From RGIG4140 sp045614025 (lineage in GTDB: Bacteria; Pseudomonadota; Alphaproteobacteria; CAAHEQ01; UBA3637), in the NCBI GenBank assembly GCA_045614025.1, contig JAZLCE010000039.1, positions 25,327 to 89,326 on the forward strand: a DNA stretch of 64,000 nucleotides, in the 5' to 3' direction. Made by a program: the position numbers and the translations under genes. A model generated the notes under the pieces. It had not been told where the DNA came from and made no database searches. It worked only from the letters and a program-made list of their open reading frames with translations. Positions 1-7,508 of the stretch are shown here, one piece after another (position 1 is the first letter of the stretch; each line of letters opens with the position of its first letter).

Positions 1-2
1 TT

Positions 3-92
3 CGTTTGAAAAATAATGTGATGCCTTTTTTAAGTAATTCACCAGAAGCTCTTCATATTTTAAGAGATAAATTAATTATGAATGAGAGATAA
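3..92 (+). CDS. C-terminal end of an unidentified protein (partial)
   Basis: An open frame runs in from the window edge and stops at 90-92 (TAA). The 29 visible residues end in LRDKLIMNER. It is too short to assign a function. It is followed within 30 bases by a hairpin with flanking A and T runs (121-144), which fits the true end of a plus-strand gene converging on the ankyrin operon. Confidence 0.5.
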   Translation, partial: RLKNNVMPFLSNSPEALHILRDKLIMNER

Positions 93-117
93 ATATATAG
101 GCGTTTTATTGATTAAA

Positions 118-145
118 AAAGCCACTTATGAAAAGTGGCTTTTTC
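118..145. terminator. Bidirectional Rho-independent terminator
   Basis: A 7-bp stem (GCCACTT / AAGTGGC) is flanked by an A run on the left and a T run on the right. It lies between convergent genes, so it can serve both the plus-strand partial gene ending at 92 and the minus-strand ankyrin gene ending at 148. Confidence 0.8.
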
Positions 146-147
146 TT

Positions 148-1380
148 TTAGCTATCTCTTTGTCTGTCATCTGAAAAATTGTTAGCATTTTTATTTTTTT
201 GATCTCCAATTTTAATTGGATTAAAAGGAGGAGGGGGAGGTGGGCTTAACAAATCAATTATTCTGCCACAATTATTTTCTTTAGCGATATCTAAAGGCAA
301 TAAACCATCATTATTTCTGATATCAATATCTGCACCTTGTTCAAGCAATAGTTTGGTTACAGATTCGTTGTTTTTTTTAACAGCAAGATGAAGAGGTGCC
401 TCTCCATTTGATAATAAATTAACATTTGGTTGATATTTTAAAAGTTCTGTTACAACTTTATAATTGCTGTTTTCAATGGCGCTATAAAGTGGTGTTTTGC
501 CTGAAACTTTTAAATTAATGTTTGCACCTAACTGAATTAATGAGTCAATTGATTTTTCTTTTTTTCTTTTGATAGCATATAAAAGAGGTGTGACATGATT
601 TTTATATTCTGCATTGATATCAAAATTTTTGTCTTGCTTATATATCAATTCAATTGTTTGTTTATCTTCTGATAAAATAGCATCAAAAAAGAGGTGTCTT
701 TTAGGGGATATTTCAGGTTCTTTATTTAATATAAAAGGCGCAAGAACGGGAAAGCTTGCAGCTTTAAAAAAATCACCAATGGTTGCTTTTTGAGGTATCT
801 TTGTTGGCTGAATATAGGCCCCTTCTTGAATAAGTGTTTTAGCAGCATCAAAATACCCTTTTTTCACAGAAATTTGAAGAGCCGTTTGATCATTTTGATC
901 CAGCTGGTGAACAGAAATTCCATGTTTAATTAAAACCGGGATACATAAAGATGAGTAGAGTTCAGCTGCATAATGCAACAGATATGTGTTTTTGTTTTTT
1001 TTAGGATCTGTTGGTAACCCATTTTTTAACAAATTATCCAAAACTTTTGGATTGTTAAATTTAATTGCTTCCATTACAGGGGTATCGCTATTATCTAACC
1101 AAACAAAGGCATTAGAGGTGATACGTTTAGATATAAAATCGGCCATTTCATCTTCAGCGCCTACTAATGCTTGGCTAAGAGCTTCGCGCAAAGAGACTTG
1201 CTGGATTTTGGGATGCGTTGCAAGTAATTTTACCATTTGAAAATCGTTATAATATACAGCATCAGCAAGTGGATTATAGTGATCAAAATTATTAATATCT
1301 GCGCCTTTTTTAATAAGTTCTAACACTTCATAATAATTATGCTGTGCAATGGCATTTGTTAATTGTTCATTGAGTGTCAT
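148..1380 (-). CDS. Ankyrin-repeat protein 1 (third gene of the ankyrin operon)
   Basis: A 410-residue protein. Ankyrin repeats are clearest in the C-terminal half, for example GEAPLHLAVKKNNESVTKLL followed by LEQGADIDIRNNDGLLPLDI; earlier repeats are degenerate. A poly-proline stretch (about seven P) follows the last repeat, then a polar tail ending DDRQRDS. There is no signal peptide or membrane segment. Ankyrin proteins bind partner proteins, and in host-associated bacteria many are secreted effectors, but nothing here names a partner. I chose the ATG at 1380 because AAAGGA lies 6-7 bases upstream; an ATG at 1419 would overlap the preceding gene. It lies 13 bases after the ankyrin 2 stop, so the two are probably cotranscribed. 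Confidence 0.85.
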   Translation of the reverse strand: MTLNEQLTNAIAQHNYYEVLELIKKGADINNFDHYNPLADAVYYNDFQMVKLLATHPKIQQVSLREALSQALVGAEDEMADFISKRITSNAFVWLDNSDTPVMEAIKFNNPKVLDNLLKNGLPTDPKKNKNTYLLHYAAELYSSLCIPVLIKHGISVHQLDQNDQTALQISVKKGYFDAAKTLIQEGAYIQPTKIPQKATIGDFFKAASFPVLAPFILNKEPEISPKRHLFFDAILSEDKQTIELIYKQDKNFDINAEYKNHVTPLLYAIKRKKEKSIDSLIQLGANINLKVSGKTPLYSAIENSNYKVVTELLKYQPNVNLLSNGEAPLHLAVKKNNESVTKLLLEQGADIDIRNNDGLLPLDIAKENNCGRIIDLLSPPPPPPFNPIKIGDQKNKNANNFSDDRQRDS

Positions 1381-1393
1381 ATAAATCCTTTCG

Positions 1394-2428
1394 TTAATCG
1401 TTTCTTGTTCGATCAGCATTTGGCCCGCGACCAGGAAAATAAATTGGTTTTTGATTCACAACTTTTTGAGGGTTTGCTTTTGCATATTTTAAAAGATCAA
1501 TTAATTCTGGATTTTTAATGCCATATCTTTTGTTTTTATTTAAAAGAAATTCCAAAGCAGAGGGTCCAGACATATTTTTTGTTTGATCAAAGCCATATTC
1601 TAAAAGCAATTTTGCAATTTCAATTGAATTGACCTCAACCGCATAGTGAAGAGCGCTTTTATACGTGCATTTACAATTTACATTTACGCCAAGTTTTAAT
1701 AAATGATGAACCATTTCTTTATTCTTGTTTTCAACGGCAATCATAAGCGGTGTTTTAAGATCCGTTCCAAACTTATTCAAATTTAAGGTATGTCTGTATT
1801 TTAGTAAAACATCAATTGTTTTGGGGTTTTTAGATGAGGCTGCTTTATGAATCACGCTGTCAATCGTTGTCATCGTTGAGGCAACAAAGAAAGCTCTTAA
1901 CATTGAGGGAACCAAAAAGTTAATAGTAACACGGGGTTTTTGCTCTGCTTCCGGATTGGCTCCAAGCGAAAGCAAGGCGTCCATTGTTTGATCATTGCCA
2001 TTTTCAGCGGCAACCATTAAAGGGGTATATTCTTCATCTTCATAAGAATCAACCGGCACAACTCTTGCTAAAATTTTAACAAATTCAGGCGAGGGGGATT
2101 TTGCGGCATAATGCATAGGATTCACATCTATGGAGTCATATTTTTTAAAAGTTGCTCCTCTGTTAACCATCAATTCCAACACGTCAGGCCAATTCTTATC
2201 TATTGCTAATTGATGATAAGATCCATCAGCCGATAACAGCCAACCTAGTTTGAAATCCGTCATGTGATTCACAAGTTCTGTGGCAATTTCTTTAGTGCTA
2301 TCATTCATAGCCGATTGCAATAAATATTTAAGGCTTTTATTATCAAATTTATATTGTTTAAGAAGGGTTTTAACTTTTCTTAAATTATGGTTTAAAATGG
2401 CATTTGAAATCGAACTATATGCTGTCAT
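1394..2428 (-). CDS. Ankyrin-repeat protein 2
   Basis: A 344-residue soluble ankyrin protein with no signal peptide. Recognisable repeats include NPMHYAAKSPSPEFVKILAR, YTPLMVAAENGNDQTMDALL and KTPLMIAVENKNKEMVHHLL. The tail reads YFPGRGPNADRTRND; its F-P-x-G-R-G-P core matches the tail of ankyrin 3. The AAGGAG ribosome site overlaps the stop codon of ankyrin 3 (10-base gap), which points to translational coupling. Role unknown; protein-protein interaction is the only function the fold supports. Confidence 0.88.
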   Translation of the reverse strand: MTAYSSISNAILNHNLRKVKTLLKQYKFDNKSLKYLLQSAMNDSTKEIATELVNHMTDFKLGWLLSADGSYHQLAIDKNWPDVLELMVNRGATFKKYDSIDVNPMHYAAKSPSPEFVKILARVVPVDSYEDEEYTPLMVAAENGNDQTMDALLSLGANPEAEQKPRVTINFLVPSMLRAFFVASTMTTIDSVIHKAASSKNPKTIDVLLKYRHTLNLNKFGTDLKTPLMIAVENKNKEMVHHLLKLGVNVNCKCTYKSALHYAVEVNSIEIAKLLLEYGFDQTKNMSGPSALEFLLNKNKRYGIKNPELIDLLKYAKANPQKVVNQKPIYFPGRGPNADRTRND

Positions 2429-2438
2429 CTTTTACTCC

Positions 2439-3572
2439 TTATTCTCTTGGACCTCGTCCACCTTTTGGGAAACGGTAAAATGGTTTTTTTGAGGAAATAG
2501 AGGCGCCTTTTTTCCAATAATATTCTAATTTTTCAATGAAATGAGAATAATTATAACAATGGTTTTCGTGGCAATATTTGGCGTATTCAAGTGGCGTTTT
2601 TTTGCATGGGCCAGTTAATCTTTGATCAGCGCCATATTCAAATAAAAGATTTATTATTTCATATTGTTGTTCGCGAACAGCAGCATGAAGCGGTGTTCCA
2701 ATATCATCCATAACATTAGGATCAGCGCCATATTCAAGTAATAATTTTGCCGTTTGATATTCGCCATGTTCAACTGCTTGTGTTAAGGCACTTTTGTTAT
2801 CAGTTCCAAGCTCATTAATATAAAAGAGATCGGGGCATTTTTTTGCAATTAATTTAAGAACTTTTGTGCTCCCCGATTTTGCAGCATAATGCATTGCGGT
2901 GTTTTGATTTGAGAGTTTGGGCTGATATAAAAATGCGGTTGAAAACATGGCCAAGATTTTGATGCCATCAAGCAGTGAACTGTTTGTTGAATTTAAGCAG
3001 GCTCCTGCATCAAGAAGAACTTCAAAAACTTTATCATAATCATAAAAAGCGGCCAGTTGTAAAGCATTTTTTTCTCTGTTTCTATATCGATCTATATCAT
3101 CAATATATTTGCAAAGAACTTTCACGCATTCAGGCTTGTTTTCCCCTACAGCATAATAAAGAACATCTTCACCTAAATTATCTCGATCTTCAAGTGAAGC
3201 ATTCTTTTTAATCAAGGTTTCCAACACTTCTGGCCAATTAAGTTGGATGGTTCCTAATATAAATGTTGGGTTATATTGAGAGCCAACACTGGCATCTTCC
3301 ATATGAGTTGCAATAATTTGCGCAACTTCTTTTCTGTTAGAGTTTTGAAAAGTTTTAAACAACCCTTTTTCTAAACTGGATTGATAAATTTTATTTTGCC
3401 CTTTTTCAAAAAGTAATTTTGTTATCTTGGGATTATTGTTTTGAATAGCGATATCAAGCACAGAGTGGTATGTATCAACGGCATTGACATCAGCTCCTTT
3501 TAAAAGAGCATTTAAAACGCCTTTTTCATCATTAGATTGAACGGCTTTTATTAATTCATTTTCATAAGGCAT
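2439..3572 (-). CDS. Ankyrin-repeat protein 3 (first gene of the ankyrin operon)
   Basis: A 377-residue soluble protein. Ankyrin units occur from the N-terminus (VLNALLKGADVNAVDTYHSV) through the C-terminal third (TPLHAAVREQQYEIINLLFE). It ends FPKGGRGPRE. A strong Shine-Dalgarno sequence (AAGGAGGG) sits 6-8 bases before the ATG at 3572. It is the first gene of the 3572-to-148 minus-strand operon. The three proteins are paralogues in style but are diverged in sequence, so this is an old rather than recent expansion. It lacks any catalytic motif I recognise. Confidence 0.88.
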   Translation of the reverse strand: MPYENELIKAVQSNDEKGVLNALLKGADVNAVDTYHSVLDIAIQNNNPKITKLLFEKGQNKIYQSSLEKGLFKTFQNSNRKEVAQIIATHMEDASVGSQYNPTFILGTIQLNWPEVLETLIKKNASLEDRDNLGEDVLYYAVGENKPECVKVLCKYIDDIDRYRNREKNALQLAAFYDYDKVFEVLLDAGACLNSTNSSLLDGIKILAMFSTAFLYQPKLSNQNTAMHYAAKSGSTKVLKLIAKKCPDLFYINELGTDNKSALTQAVEHGEYQTAKLLLEYGADPNVMDDIGTPLHAAVREQQYEIINLLFEYGADQRLTGPCKKTPLEYAKYCHENHCYNYSHFIEKLEYYWKKGASISSKKPFYRFPKGGRGPRE

Positions 3573-3612
3573 GACGCACCCTCCTTTTCGTATGAGATAG
3601 GAAAAATTGATT

Positions 3613-3645
3613 TTAAATTATTGTGGCAATTTTTTTTAGTCGCAT
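3613..3645 (-). CDS. Possible 10-residue leader peptide upstream of the ankyrin operon
   Basis: A minus-strand ATG at 3645 opens a 10-codon frame (MRLKKIATII) preceded by AAGGAGG at 12 bases, a longer spacing than usual. It lies in the predicted 5' leader of the ankyrin operon. A good ribosome site in front of such a tiny frame is uncommon by chance, but spurious sites occur in AT-rich DNA. Confidence 0.2.
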   Translation of the reverse strand: MRLKKIATII

Positions 3646-3669
3646 GTCTTTATTCTTCCTCCTTGTTTT

Positions 3670-3697
3670 AGATTACCCTAATTAAAAAATACATGAA
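3670..3697 (-). promoter_or_regulatory. Candidate promoter of the ankyrin operon
   Basis: On the minus strand TTCATG (3692-3697) and TAATCT (3670-3675) are separated by 16 bases. This would give a leader of about 90 bases before the ankyrin 3 ATG. It is a moderate match to the sigma-70 consensus. Confidence 0.4.
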
Positions 3698-3761
3698 AAA
3701 GAATGTTTTTTCAATGAAGTTTTAAAAAAATAACAAGAATGGTTGTTTTTTTATATAAAAT

Positions 3762-3790
3762 TTGACATAAAATTTTAAATATGATAATCT
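3762..3790 (+). promoter_or_regulatory. Orphan plus-strand promoter-like sequence
   Basis: A perfect TTGACA (3762-3767) and TAATCT (3785-3790) are spaced 17 bases apart. No plus-strand gene follows; transcription would run antisense into the 3' end of the symporter gene. It may be fortuitous or may drive an antisense RNA. Confidence 0.3.
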
Positions 3791-3841
3791 TTATTTTATA
3801 CGCTTTATTTGAAAATTGGTAATTTATTGATTTTAAAGGAT

Positions 3842-3878
3842 AAAAAAAGCCCTCTTTGTTTTGAATAACAAAGAGGGC
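3842..3878 (-). terminator. Rho-independent terminator of the symporter gene
   Basis: A perfect 12-bp stem (3849-3860 with 3867-3878) with a 6-base loop is followed on the minus strand by seven Ts. It lies 18 bases after the symporter stop codon. The opposite strand has no T run, so it acts in one direction. Confidence 0.9.
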
Positions 3879-3895
3879 GATTCGCTTTGGTTTGA

Positions 3896-5287
3896 TTAAA
3901 AGTTAAATAATGTATTTAAAATAACAATTGCTAAAATCAATGGTGCTGCAAAGCGAAAGAGCGTTTTCATATATTCAATATGAGTGTTTGGTAAATCTTT
4001 TGTGAATTGTTCTTTCAGTGTTGTATAAATAGTTTTAGCACCAATCCAACCGATAAAAAGACTCATAGTGAACACAGATATTAAGAGCATTGTATCTGTT
4101 GCCAGATTTGCGATATCAAATAAGCTCTTTTCAGATGTTTTGACTGCAAGAGATCCGCTGAATGAAAGAAGAACAATTGCAACTAAAACCAAATCAGCTG
4201 TTGCAACAATAGCAAAAGCAGAACCTCTTGAGATTTTTAATTTTTCAGTGATATATGAAATTAATGGCATGAAATGGGATACAAGAGATGTATATGCTGC
4301 CAAATATAAAACAGAATAAAATAAAAACATCACAAAAGAACCACCTAACATTTGTTCAAATGCAACTGGTAATGAGATAAATGTTAAATTAAATCCAACA
4401 TCTTTTGGAATATTATAAGCGCTTGAAATACCCAAGATGAACATAGAGGCTAAAATAGAACATAATGTATCTAAAACAATGATATATCTGGTTGAAGTAA
4501 CCATATTTGTTTCTTTTGTAACGCGCGTTCCATAAAAATAAGCAACGGCCATACCAATGGATAAAGAATAAAGTAATTGGGAAAGAGCTGCAAAAAACAC
4601 AGTGGTAAATTGCTTAATATCGAAGCCATTTTCCGTGAACCCAAAAGCAACCCAATCTGGTTTAAATACTGATTTAATGCCTGTAAAAGAACCTTCTTGT
4701 GTCATTGCCCAGAAAATCAAATATACCAAAATGAAAAAGATTGCAGGAATGAAAATTGATGAGATCTTTTCAATTTGCTTTAATGAGCCTTTAACCAGAA
4801 GGATAGAGGCGGAAATAACACAAAGAAAACTCCAAAACAGTTGTTTTTGGAAATCATTTGTTAAATCAATAAACGTGTGAGGTGTAACAGCTGTAGATGA
4901 AATATCACCTAAATATAACATGTTTTGAACGATATAAAATAAAATCCAACCCATAATGATCAGATAAGTGATATTCATCATAAATGCCGTGAGTAATGGC
5001 GGAATACCAACAAGTTTTGTCCATCGAGATGTATTCGGTGTCAGCGATTGATCAGCAACTTCTTCGGTGCCAGCAATAATATTTTTTCTTGTTGTTTTAC
5101 CAAAGGTGACTTCTCCTAATAATAAGAAATATCCTAAGAAAACAAGTAAAGCTAAATAGAGTAATAAAAATAGACCACCACCATAATTTGCAACAAGATA
5201 TGGAAAGCGCCAAATATTTCCAAGACCAATGGCTGCACCAGCCATGGTGAAAATAAATCCTTTTTCGGATGAGAATAATTTTTGCAT
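3896..5287 (-). CDS. Sodium-dependent transporter of the NSS (SNF) family
   Basis: A 463-residue polytopic inner-membrane protein with 11-12 hydrophobic segments. The N-terminus carries the NSS signature GAAIGLGNIWRFPY in TM1, with the unwound region that binds Na+ and substrate in LeuT-like carriers. Bacterial members import amino acids with sodium; the substrate cannot be read here. I start at the ATG at 5287 because AAGGGGG lies 5-6 bases upstream; the in-frame ATG at 5311 would place this ribosome site inside the gene. It is a single gene with its own terminator. It is normal for the family in length. Confidence 0.9.
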   Translation of the reverse strand: MQKLFSSEKGFIFTMAGAAIGLGNIWRFPYLVANYGGGLFLLLYLALLVFLGYFLLLGEVTFGKTTRKNIIAGTEEVADQSLTPNTSRWTKLVGIPPLLTAFMMNITYLIIMGWILFYIVQNMLYLGDISSTAVTPHTFIDLTNDFQKQLFWSFLCVISASILLVKGSLKQIEKISSIFIPAIFFILVYLIFWAMTQEGSFTGIKSVFKPDWVAFGFTENGFDIKQFTTVFFAALSQLLYSLSIGMAVAYFYGTRVTKETNMVTSTRYIIVLDTLCSILASMFILGISSAYNIPKDVGFNLTFISLPVAFEQMLGGSFVMFLFYSVLYLAAYTSLVSHFMPLISYITEKLKISRGSAFAIVATADLVLVAIVLLSFSGSLAVKTSEKSLFDIANLATDTMLLISVFTMSLFIGWIGAKTIYTTLKEQFTKDLPNTHIEYMKTLFRFAAPLILAIVILNTLFNF

Positions 5288-5460
5288 AAATCCCCCTTTG
5301 GTAAAATTCAATTTCTATTGAACCAAATAAGTAAAAAAAAATCAAGCGTTATTTATGTTTTTTTGCTAAAATAGAGTTTTTCTTGTCTCAATATTAAAAT
5401 GCATGAATGTCAATCAATTGTTATAGAGAATTTGTTATGTATCAATTGATTGTTAAATAA

Positions 5461-5598
5461 AATAATAGTTGTTGCAAAAAGCAAGGAGATTGTGGCAAAG
5501 TTAAAAAACTTTCATCTGGGATTGAAATTTGTTGGGACCAATGGGGATGCGAAATTTATGAAAAAAAAGAAGACGGGAAGAATTATTTAAAACAATAG
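5461..5598 (+). pseudogene. Startless 45-codon cysteine-rich open frame (possible gene remnant)
   Basis: The frame opens right after a TAA (5458-5460) and runs to a TAG at 5596-5598. It has no ATG, GTG or TTG. The composition looks protein-like (CKKQGDCGKVKKLSSG..., then EICWDQWGCEIYEKKEDG), with five cysteines and two tryptophans, which is unusual for random AT-rich DNA. A terminator with a plus-strand T run follows at once. I suspect the C-terminal remnant of a decayed gene; a non-standard start (ATT) is an alternative. No function can be assigned. Confidence 0.3.
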
Positions 5599-5614
5599 CA
5601 GGCTATCAAAAACA

Positions 5615-5645
5615 AAACCCACCAAGAAAATGGTGGGTTTTTAGT
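5615..5645. terminator. Bidirectional terminator between convergent units
   Basis: A 10-bp stem (AAACCCACCA / TGGTGGGTTT) with a 6-base loop. It has Ts on the plus side and a T-rich minus-strand side. It serves the minus-strand HEPN operon region boundary and the plus-strand remnant at 5461-5598. Confidence 0.8.
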
Positions 5646-5653
5646 TTGTTTTA

Positions 5654-7507
5654 TTAATCACGTTGATGGTCATTTTTTAAAGCGGGAAGGGTGCCTTCTT
5701 TTATCCAAACAGAGGCAAGCGCTTTAAAAATATGTTTTCTAAAATTATTTTTGTTTGTGTTTGAATAAGATTGATATTCATTTAAAAAGGGGATTAATTC
5801 TTTTTCTTCAAAATAGGGGTTATTTTGAAGCGAGTATTTTTTTAAAGTGATATTTTGAATCATATGACCTAAAAGATACATTTTTTGAATTAATTGATGA
5901 TCCGTTTTTTTATTTTTTAAAACATCATATAAAACTTGCGCATCAGGATCATTTTGAATATCAATATTCAAAAACGGGAATTCTTTTTGAATATCTTGAA
6001 AACTTTTGGGTGTTGAAACAATGTTAGGATGATAATGTTTTGTTAAAGAAACATTGAATTTTTGTTGAGTGCAATTTGCTATTTTTATAATAATCGGCAA
6101 AACAATTTTAAAGGCATCTTGTGCTTTTTTAGCTAAAGAAGCATTCAGTTTTTCATGGCAAATGTCATTTCTTAATTTCAGCGCTTTGACGAGTTCTTTA
6201 TTTTCTTGTTTCGTGATAAATCCGAGTTTTAAAAAAACATTCGGTTGATCGGAAGATAATTTGCCTTGTGTTACACAAAGCTCTCTATAGGCTTTTCTCA
6301 TATCCATTAAGGATAAAAGGGAGTGAACATCATAATGAGTTTGCGGTTGAATAGAGTTAATTTTTTCATTGAGTTCAGCGCAAGGGATGGATAAAATCAA
6401 AGAAAGATATTGAACCATATTTTTTTTGAAATCTTTTAAAAGATTTGTTGTGTTAGATAACGTTGCAAATGGTTTGAAATTATATTCTGTTTGATGCGCA
6501 AAATGATCTCTGATTGAAAGATATGTTTTCATATTTGAAATATCATTTTTATCAATCGTTTGATTTTGAGGAAGAATTTTTTCAATATCATCAAAAACAG
6601 GAACGTTGGTTGGTAAGTTTTTATTTGTTTTGACCTCTTGAATGATTTTGCATAAAAGCTCGGTTGAAATTAAAAGATATTGTTCTAAATAGTTGGCGTT
6701 TTTTGTTTTGCCGTATTCAAGTTTTTTTGCCAAATATTCTTGCGTTAATGTTTCTTGAGAACGATTATCCCCCATTTTTTTAAAGATTTCTTCCGTGTAT
6801 CCGATTAAATAAATGAGAGATCTTGCTGCATCAAATGACTGGTTGATATATTCGGATAAACTTTTATCTGTTTTAAAAGTTGCTCTTAACATTAATTCAT
6901 CATTCAGCCAAATTTGATGGTAAACGGGTTTGTTTGGTTTTTTTTCGGAAAGCAAAATATGAATATTTTCAGAACCGGCTTTGTCTAAAATATTTGTTGT
7001 TTCAAAAACAGGACCAATGGATGTTAAGACATGATAATGATAATGAAGGCATTTGACTTCTTTATTAATATTTTCATCTGATCCGAGTAAATTATTTTTT
7101 CCAACCGAATCAAATGGTCTGGATGCTTCTTTTTGATTTGAAAAAACAGGTTCAAATTCGTTAAGCCATAAAGTTTTTTTTGCTACATGACGCGCCAAAC
7201 TTTTGTTACCAGCAATTTGATAAATATTGCCTGCAAAAGTGTTTGTCAAATGGTTGATTTCATTTAAAAGAAATGTTTTAATGTTTTCATTTTTTTCAAT
7301 GCGTAACTGTTTAGAATAGGCAGAAAGAATTTCCTTTCTTCTGATTGCTTCTTGATAGGTATTTTCAGTTGCGAAATCTATAAATTCTTCAAAACTTTGA
7401 ATATGTTGAATGGGTTCATATTCTTGATAAAGATTGTTATATTGCGCTAAGTTATAACACAAAATTTCAAGCATATTTTGAAGTTTTGAAGAAAGATTTT
7501 GCATCAT
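5654..7507 (-). CDS. Dual HEPN-motif protein B (paralogue of the upstream gene)
   Basis: A 617-residue soluble, helix-rich protein that is homologous end to end with the gene at 7509-9386. Shared blocks include ICYNLAQ-like at the N-terminus, RPFDSVGKNNLLGS, HQIWLNDELM, and two R-x4-H motifs: RDHFAH (R333-H338) and RNDICH (about R446-H451). R-x4-6-H is the catalytic signature of HEPN ribonucleases, and two per chain recalls Cas13-type or RNase L-type arrangements; RNase activity is inference. It ends NDHQRD. I chose an ATG at 7507 (7504 is also possible), two bases after the partner's stop, so translation is coupled. An ATG at 7561 would overlap 53 bases and add a segment the paralogue lacks. 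Confidence 0.8.
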   Translation of the reverse strand: MMQNLSSKLQNMLEILCYNLAQYNNLYQEYEPIQHIQSFEEFIDFATENTYQEAIRRKEILSAYSKQLRIEKNENIKTFLLNEINHLTNTFAGNIYQIAGNKSLARHVAKKTLWLNEFEPVFSNQKEASRPFDSVGKNNLLGSDENINKEVKCLHYHYHVLTSIGPVFETTNILDKAGSENIHILLSEKKPNKPVYHQIWLNDELMLRATFKTDKSLSEYINQSFDAARSLIYLIGYTEEIFKKMGDNRSQETLTQEYLAKKLEYGKTKNANYLEQYLLISTELLCKIIQEVKTNKNLPTNVPVFDDIEKILPQNQTIDKNDISNMKTYLSIRDHFAHQTEYNFKPFATLSNTTNLLKDFKKNMVQYLSLILSIPCAELNEKINSIQPQTHYDVHSLLSLMDMRKAYRELCVTQGKLSSDQPNVFLKLGFITKQENKELVKALKLRNDICHEKLNASLAKKAQDAFKIVLPIIIKIANCTQQKFNVSLTKHYHPNIVSTPKSFQDIQKEFPFLNIDIQNDPDAQVLYDVLKNKKTDHQLIQKMYLLGHMIQNITLKKYSLQNNPYFEEKELIPFLNEYQSYSNTNKNNFRKHIFKALASVWIKEGTLPALKNDHQRD

Positions 7508-7508
7508 C

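Larger units (their letters stand above)
3573..3895. other. Divergent-free spacer with promoter signals and a terminator
   Basis: This 323-base AT-rich spacer lies between the ankyrin operon start and the 3' end of the symporter gene, both on the minus strand. It holds a possible 10-codon minus-strand leader ORF (3613-3645), a candidate ankyrin promoter near 3670-3697, an orphan plus-strand promoter-like sequence (3762-3790) and the symporter terminator (3849-3878). No other coding potential is seen. Confidence 0.6.
5288..5653. other. Intergenic region with a startless open frame and a bidirectional terminator
   Basis: A 366-base gap between the symporter start and the end of the second HEPN gene. 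The only notable contents are an open plus-strand frame without a start codon (5461-5598) and a hairpin terminator (5615-5642). Confidence 0.6.
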
